Part shown: one piece after another, positions 57,801 to 64,000 of the stretch | How positions within the stretch are numbered: the first letter of the stretch is position 1 | Layout: each line of letters begins with the position of its first letter | Assembly (NCBI RefSeq): GCF_015706575.1 | Contig: NW_024037056.1 | Coordinates: 16,481,405 to 16,545,404 of the forward strand | Length of the DNA stretch: 64,000 nucleotides | DNA from: Patiria miniata | Taxonomy: Eukaryota > Echinodermata > Asteroidea > Valvatida > Asterinidae | Reading direction: 5' to 3' | Notes under the pieces: generated by a model | What the model was told of the DNA's origin: nothing | The model's database searches: none | What the model saw: the letters and a program-made list of their open reading frames with translations, nothing else | Made by a program: the position numbers and the translations under genes

Positions 57801-58696
57801 AAAAAAGTCTCCGGTTTCTGGTATGCGCGCGCGTCGCCGTAGCCATGCGCGTCGGCAAAATGAAAAAGTTTTGTTTTCAATGAAAGATGATGTCTCAAAA
57901 CCGCCAAACTCACTGGTTTGACTGGAATCCTCTTGCTGCACAATTTTAACGTGTTTTTAGATTGGGTTATGGTCGAGAATAAGCTTTACATGTATGTGGC
58001 CTCTCTGGTCTCCCATAATATTTGCACTAAGTTTAGTCGGGCACCATTTGCAGTCATCAGCCGACATGTGAGGCAAAAAAATCAGGTAAAAAAAAAAAAG
58101 CCGCGTCGCCGCACCACTTTTTGGGCAAGCTCCATACCAGAAACCGGAGACTTTTTTTTGGCCTAAGAGTGCTCTATGTTCCGATACCTCTATAGGGGAG
58201 CTACTCCTATTTAATACACTAAAAATTACACAAAAATTTACAAGACAACTTGGCCCTGCCACATAATCATAATCCAATCCTTGCATGTCTTTTGAATGGC
58301 CCACTCCCTGAACAGCTGAAAGGACAACACTTCACCCAACCCACACACCAGATCAGAATTTGCGAATATCCACTTCAATCAGAAAGGCAATCTGCTCACA
58401 TCTTGATTCAAGGGTCCCAAGGCCAGAAATTCAATTTAATCTGCATTTCTTACCACACCAATTCTCAACCAATATTCAGGTCAGGCCCACGCACTTCTCC
58501 TTTCATCATTCTGTTCATTCAATCATAACAACAGGCCTACTCTAGACTTTCTTTTCATGCTCCCAGACAAGGAAACACCTTTCAGAGAAATTAAAGGCTA
58601 CTAGGTAGCAGTGACTGGGTACAATGAATGAAAAGCACATTGCATAATCTTTAACCCACACCTTTGGCATTCTGTTCACACAAATGTGATACTAGT
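54894..58696. other. PI4KB 5' flank, probably a long first intron
   Basis: An acceptor-like GCGGACTGCAG ends at 54914 on the minus strand, so the start-codon exon probably begins at 54913 and the leader lies further right. The stretch contains AGTCA-rich text (55730-56030), many ACATGTACATG runs (56640-57660) and a MITE at 57792. No other gene was recognised. Confidence 0.45.
57792..58164 (+). mobile_element. MITE family A, copy 3 (best preserved ends)
   Basis: AGGCC, then AAAAAAGTCTCCGGTTTCTG at the left, faces CAGAAACCGGAGACTTTTTT and GGCCT at the right. The interior is about 90 percent like the copy at 7606 by eye, including GTCGCCGTAGCCATGCGCG and CTCTCTGGTCTCCCATAAT. The element is flanked by TT and AA, so a TTA- or TTAA-type target is possible. 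Confidence 0.85.
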
Positions 58697-59050
58697 ACTT
58701 ACCTGTTCATGGAAATTGTCTTATCGTACTCTACCTACATGTACATGTAAGGATGTGACGTTTAAACGTTTAAATGAAAACTTTTCTAAATCCGTTTGCT
58801 CATTTTCCACAAACGTTTCAACGAAGCTACAGCTACACAACGATTCATTCTGTTTTCAGCTCCTCAAGTCAAAAGTTAATCAAATTGTTCTGTTCTTGAC
58901 AACTGAACCAATAATTAAATACCGACGAACGTCGAAAACAAATAATACGTACATGCAATCAGCGGAATGCAAAGTAAATTGCACACTCACTGCACTGCTG
59001 AGTAAAATAATTAACTTTTGAAATATTTTCTCTAACCAGTTACCGGTTAA
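58697..59050 (-). promoter_or_regulatory. Candidate leader exon of PI4KB
   Basis: On the minus strand a good donor, CATGAACAG then GTAAGTACT, lies at 58703/58702. The preceding sequence could be a non-coding first exon spliced to 54913. Nothing but the donor supports it. Confidence 0.25.
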
Positions 59051-61128
59051 ATATAACAGCCCATCGAAAATGTCAAACACAAACAGCAAGTGCTATACGT
59101 CACCAACAAAGTATTGACGCACTCATACAAAAGACTAAGAAAAAAAATCACTTTTTCTTTTCTTTTACACAATACTGTGCACACAGAAACACGACAAAGA
59201 AATCTGCAAATATACAAAGATATGCTCTGTACATATGCAAAACTGAGAAAAGATCTTTCGCCCGTAAAATGAGCCACTACTTTGGGGGATAAAATTACAA
59301 ATCAGACTTAAAATATACATTTACAAATGTACATTTGTGTGCGCTCAATACACGTACAACAAGAAGACCAAAATAAGTTTTACAATTGACCTCCAAAAAT
59401 GAATTAATTTATATAGATTCCAGGCATACATGATACACTTAACATAGAAATGCTATGGAACATGTACACATCTACATTTAGAGATGTATGTCATAAACTG
59501 AAAAGTAACCTAAAACACAAACTGTACTGTATCGGTACCAGTGCCTACATGTACCTACATTTACAAAGCCTTTCCCTAGAAAAACGAACCTGGCAAGACG
59601 TGTATGGAAGTCACAACAGCAACCCAAGAAACAGGCAAAATATGAACCCAATCCCACGGACTATCAGTCACCAACTCAAACTACTTGACATCCCGACAAG
59701 TCTACTCTATGTAGTCCCTAACAACCCCGCGCTTTGGTTTTAATTATTGGAAGTATTCAATTTCCCACTTAAGAGTGGGCGTCTATGACAACCACAGGGT
59801 CGATAGAGGATTTGACTCATCAGAGCAACCCCCCCCCCCATCCCACCCCACCCCCACGGTCAGCGTGCATGCACCTGAATCAGTGTGTGTGAGGGTAATT
59901 GGTGCGGGGTCCGTTGCCAAGTGATTTGCTTTCTACTTCCTTGACACGCCCACGCAAAGCAGCACTTGGCATACTTCTGCCTAGGCACTCACACCACGTT
60001 CAATAAAATATAAAAGAATTGTCACCTGTTGTGAAACACAGAATCTGAGACTAGAAAAAAAAAAAAACATGCTGAAAATGAGCAGTGTGTATTTTTGAAA
60101 AATTTAGTAAATTGGAACTTGTATTTGATCGAATATTGGAATATTTGAACATCGACATCCAAGGTAAAAAAAATTATGAATGTTTATGATAGGCATGCAT
60201 GTATTTATTTAAGGAAGCTGAACTGATTGATATTTGACAGATTTTAAGGATTTTTTTATGGAAGCATTCAATTCATGTGTGTAATTAAGTGGCTGTTCAC
60301 AAAAATGTTGCTTTTGGCAAAGAATAAAACCACTCAATACCAATAAAAATACATCACAGACGTGTTTTATTATCTTCTTGGGACTGTTTATGTTTTTGAA
60401 TGTTCTATTTAATAAAATGCTGTTCAGATATTTGGTGGATTGAATATCCCAATATTGGAATATTCGGTAGGGGCCTACAGCCCTAATGAGCAGCCTCATG
60501 TACATGTAGAAGTAAGTATGTATGTATTTTCTGTTTAAACTGATGGTCTCTTGAAGTCAGGAGATTGCACATTTTTATTGAGTTTTGTTTTTTGTTTTTG
60601 GGGTTTTTTTTTGGCTAGTCATATTTCAAAAGTCATAGTCACGGAAAATCCACCTAGTGTTTAACTTAACATTCGACAGTGGCATTTTGCCTTCACCAGC
60701 AATATACCTCCATTTTGCCGTCAGTGCGCTGTGATTGGCTGTTTTGATGGGAAAGTTTCATGTATGTTTATTTATGAGAAAAGAAAATGACGTCGTGCAA
60801 TTGTTAATTACTTAGTGTCATCGAGCTACCACAGTACTAGTCTAGATTGTGAGATTAGCTATAGATTGAAAGATACCTGTTTTGAATCCACCAATTGATG
60901 ACCATTTTTCATGTACTATTTGTCGTCTTCAAATGTATAGTTGGGATAGTTTTAGTTTATTAAAAGGGAAAAGAAGAGTCCGAGAACCGAAGTGTCTTGC
61001 AGTGATTCCATCGAAACTACTGACATTGGTTCTCAGAGCACACTGACAGTGACAGCAAATCAGCGTTAGGAAGTATAATGCCGGTGACAGCAAAATATCC
61101 ACTGCCTTAACATTTACAGAGGAAACAT
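59051..61128. other. Spacer with hAT-like ends and promoter-like motifs
   Basis: No gene was recognised. The text GAATATTGGAATATTTGAAC at 60130 and its inverted counterpart at 60435-60487, which ends CGGTAGGGGCCTACAGCCCT, look like the ends of a hAT-type element. At 60728-60740 there is an inverted CCAAT box (GATTGGCT) and at 60787 a CRE-like TGACGTCG, suggesting a promoter for a gene outside the window or for a PI4KB leader; neither is proven. Poly-C near 59830. Confidence 0.4.
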
Positions 61129-61136
61129 GAGGGTAC

Positions 61137-62538
61137 CAGTGTTGTAGGTCTCGAGACCGGTCTCGGTCTCGAGACCGGTCTCGAGACCACTTTTTGCTGG
61201 TCTCGGTCTCGGTCTCGGTCTCGGAAGCTGTGGTCTCGGTCTTGGTCTCGGTCTCGGTCCCCTTTGGTCTCGATATTTTGGCTGGTCTCGGGTCGAGACC
61301 AGCAATATGTAGCTTTTACAGCTCGATCGATTACTTTTTGTTCACTTCGTTCAGTACAATAGTTAAAACATTTGCTAGCCCGTAGATCAAGCTTGTTATA
61401 TATCGCGGTCGGTTTGGACTCGACTGCACGTTGGAAAGTCTCCAAAGTACATGTAAAGCTGCAGCAGTACCAGTCACTGAACGATTTGGAACAAGTTCGG
61501 CATCTATCTGTTGAGTCGGGCACATAAAGCAAAGAATAAACTTGTAACAATTTATGCAATAAGGGTCAACCATTTTCGGGGATTGTGTAGTTTAGCCCAC
61601 CCCTGTGGGCGTAATCACTTGCATTTTGTATTCTGATAATAAATGAGGTGCTTCAAATTAGTTATATTTTCGACCCCATCTAATGATCTCTTTAATTTGG
61701 GACAGTATTTTGAAGAAAAAGTAAATTTTTCTACCTGATTTTCCAGCATTGAACTCACACACTCTTACCAGTTACCACTCACTATTGCCACGAGAGTGTA
61801 TGATGAGACCCCATTTTCTGGCTGCTCAGTTTGAAGTACCCCATTATTCCTCAAAAATTAAAATCCTGTTCAGAAAAAAATTAAAAATCCATATCTGGCA
61901 CATTCTGGCTACCACCTCGCAACTTGTGGGTCTACATGTACAAGTCCACATTCTATGACAGAAATTTAAAAATTGATTCAACATTTTTTAGCTCCCATTT
62001 TTTAAAATCAAGTACACAAGTCTTGTTAGAAGTTAGGTCCTATATTTATTTTAGGAAACAAGAGGCACAATGTAAAATTAAAATTGCATCTTTAAATATC
62101 CGTTAGAAGTCATAGCTGAAACCAAGGGGTGACTGTGGAGTTTAGGATCCGAGTTCCTATAACAGATGAAACATCTACCTTTAACTTTTACCTTTGTCAA
62201 GACTGGGTGCAGCCCATATTTCTTAAGTATAACTACTTTTTGCTCAAGTAACATGTCATGTATCAATTTGTCAACACTGCCACTGGTCAAAATTTTGGTC
62301 TGTAATCTTTGTGAATAGAAAGGTTACAAGTTTCAACTATAATAACGTGTCTTGTTTTTTATTTCGACTATTGTTATTTATTATCAGCGGTCTCGGTCTC
62401 GGTCTCGGTCTCGGACCATATTGGTCTCGGTCTCGGTCCGCCTTGAAGGGGCTGGTCTCGGTCTCGGTCTCGGTCTCGAATCTTCAGGTCTCGGTCTTGG
62501 TCTCGGTCTCGGACTATCCGGTCTCGACTACAACACTG
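61137..62538. mobile_element. Non-autonomous hAT-like DNA transposon, 1402 bp
   Basis: The ends are CAGTGTTGTAG and CTACAACACTG, a perfect 11-bp inverted repeat extended by GTCTCGAGACCGG-like sequence. The direct 8-bp duplication GAGGGTAC lies at 61129-61136 and 62539-62546. Both the 8-bp duplication and the CAGTG start fit the hAT superfamily. Just inside each end lie tandem GGTCTC(G) hexamers (61148-61300 and 62386-62525), likely binding sites for a transposase made elsewhere. The 1-kb middle has no transposase motif. The matching target duplication indicates a fairly young insertion. Arg-Asp or Val-Ser open frames here come from the hexamers. Confidence 0.93.
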
Positions 62539-62925
62539 GAGGGTACCTTGACCAATGGCAGCAAGATTGCAATGCGATTGACCAAAAGGGCAGCACGATT
62601 GACTGATCAGCTTACTCCGCTCATTCGCAAACCATACATGAGTGGGTCTATATTTCCTTGCTCCATGATAAAACACAGCGCGATTGACCAACAGCGCAGA
62701 TGCGTCGATCAGCTTAACACAATCATGACAATCATGCTGGCAATAAACAATGAAAAAAGAAACTAAAAAGAAACATTAATTATGCATTTGAGCATACATA
62801 AAAAAATCAAACTAGTAGGCTAGGCTTTAATTCTGATTATAATGTCTCCAACTTCACCACCAACACAAAAGTGTCACTGCTGTGCAGTGAAGGGGGCCAA
62901 CATTTCCCCCTTTACTTTTGTGTTT

Positions 62926-63946
62926 ATGTTGTGCCCATTCTTGAAAATCACGCATTCTCGAGAATGGGCATGCACATTCTCGAGAATGGGCGCGCATTCT
63001 TAAGAATGAGCGCCCATTCTTAAGAACGAGCACGCGTTCTTAAGAATGAGCGCTCATTCTTAAGATTGGGTGGGAATATCACGTGCACAATTTATGAATT
63101 TTGCCCAATCTTAACAAATATTGCACGACATAATTATGTTAAATGAATTGTATAGCGGTTAAAAGGGAAACAATTCATATAAAGAGGAAAGAAAATGTGC
63201 TATGCTTCTGTACTCGTATAACTACGATAATTTGAATCAAATTAAACCTGTTATTATTGCTTTTTTCTATCCACTATGGGAAGTTTTGTAATAACGGAGG
63301 ACTGGGAACTAGTCTGGGAAGTGCTTTGTTTAGGCTAGACAAGTTACAAGTCCCTGCATGTATCATATGCGTGCCACGAAAAAAACCCGATGTCCAGAAG
63401 CTGCCAAAATTACTGTTTTGACTAGATAGAATCCAGCTCTGCGACGTTATGGTGGGATGTGAACAATAAATTGGTGGCAATTTAAATGGGAAATAGCATT
63501 AGCACTATGGGATGTCGCAGTATTCATTCTCATTCTTCACATTCTTCATTCTTACGTCCCCCCCCCCCCCCCCCCCCCCCCGCTTTTATTATCCCAAAAA
63601 TCAGAATTCTTTGCACTAGTATTATTATGTCTCTTATATTTTCCCGGTCCCCCGCCCCCCCCCATATCAATACGCCTTTACTTATCATATCCACTCTACT
63701 TTTCAGCGCCTTGCGTTGCAACAGTATTATTGAGAATCAGTGAACGAGGATTTAGCTAGACTTGCCAAGCGCAGCCGGTGCTCGGCATCGACAAGACCGT
63801 TATCTTGTCGCGCATTCTCAAGAATGTGCGCTCAATCTGGAAGAGTTATTTTTTTGCCAAGATTGAGCAAGGATCCAGTTGCACATTCTCAAGAATGTGC
63901 ATGCCCATTCTCGAGAATGCGTGATTTTCAAGAATGGGCACAACAT
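62926..63946. mobile_element. Foldback DNA element with 55-bp perfect inverted ends
   Basis: The left end (ATGTTGTGCCCATTCTTGAA onward) and the reverse complement of the right end agree over about 55 bases. The left arm continues into six 12- to 14-bp palindromes (ATTCTCGAGAAT, ATTCTTAAGAAT) spaced about 20 bp apart. The middle contains a poly-C run at 63560-63582. No target duplication longer than AT is visible and no coding capacity is seen, so the superfamily is open. Confidence 0.8.
63560..63582 (+). repeat. Poly-C run
   Basis: About 23 consecutive C residues inside the foldback element, with a second shorter run at 63650-63663. Length estimates in such runs are unreliable. Confidence 0.85.
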
Positions 63947-64000
63947 TGATCACGCATTCAATACGTGATGCCCGATTCAGTACTGTTTTGCTAATCTGCG

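Noticed and set aside
59450-59743. 97-residue open frame
   Set aside because: No recognised motif, no exon borders, and no repeat or family support.
61107-62766. Arg-Asp or Ser-Arg-rich open frames resembling RS-domain proteins
   Set aside because: They arise from the GGTCTC hexamer arrays in the hAT-like element.
62950-63070. Heat-shock elements
   Set aside because: The palindromes have TTC and GAA four bases apart; heat-shock elements need two. The fit is coincidental and the dyads belong to a foldback element.

Overview
This window is nuclear DNA from a multicellular animal, most likely an invertebrate deuterostome; an echinoderm such as a sea star is my best guess. Every gene has spliced exons with GT..AG introns. 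Introns and spacers are long, AT-rich and full of short inverted-repeat transposons, tRNA-derived SINEs and ACATGT-type simple repeats. The gene set fits such an animal, but the class-level guess rests on general feel and no sequence search was possible.

Five protein-coding genes can be reconstructed, and all five appear to have complete coding sequences. In order they are: an NKAIN-type Na,K-ATPase-interacting membrane protein (+, exons 1728-12233); a clavesin-type CRAL-TRIO lipid-binding protein (-, 19561-22368); male-enhanced antigen 1, MEA1 (+, 24104-25520); a four-pass MS4A/CD20-like membrane protein (+, 28903-32445); and phosphatidylinositol 4-kinase beta (-, 46054-54893, 14 coding exons, 919 residues). 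NKAIN and clavesin converge. Clavesin and MEA1 are head to head over about 1.7 kb and may share a promoter. The MS4A-like gene and PI4KB converge on a 13.6 kb spacer. I see no operon-like link between the genes. Clavesin and PI4KB both act on phosphoinositide membranes of the Golgi/endosome system, but their proximity may be chance.

The repeat landscape is the other main content. The spacer at 37000-42125 holds about 30 copies of a 168-bp satellite monomer, organised in its middle part as a nearly perfect 1341-bp, eight-monomer higher-order repeat. A 1402-bp hAT-like element (61137-62538) has clean terminal inverted repeats and an 8-bp target duplication; GGTCTC hexamer arrays lie inside its ends. 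A 1.02-kb foldback element (62926-63946) has 55-bp perfect arms and palindromes spaced about 20 bp apart. Several inverted-repeat (MITE-like) families and at least three tRNA-derived SINE families recur in introns and spacers.

Two genes, MEA1 clearly and PI4KB more tentatively, are followed downstream by tandem copies of the end of their own last coding exon. This is the oddest gene-linked pattern in the window. I found no recognisable reverse transcriptase, retroviral gene, capsid gene, rRNA or CRISPR array.
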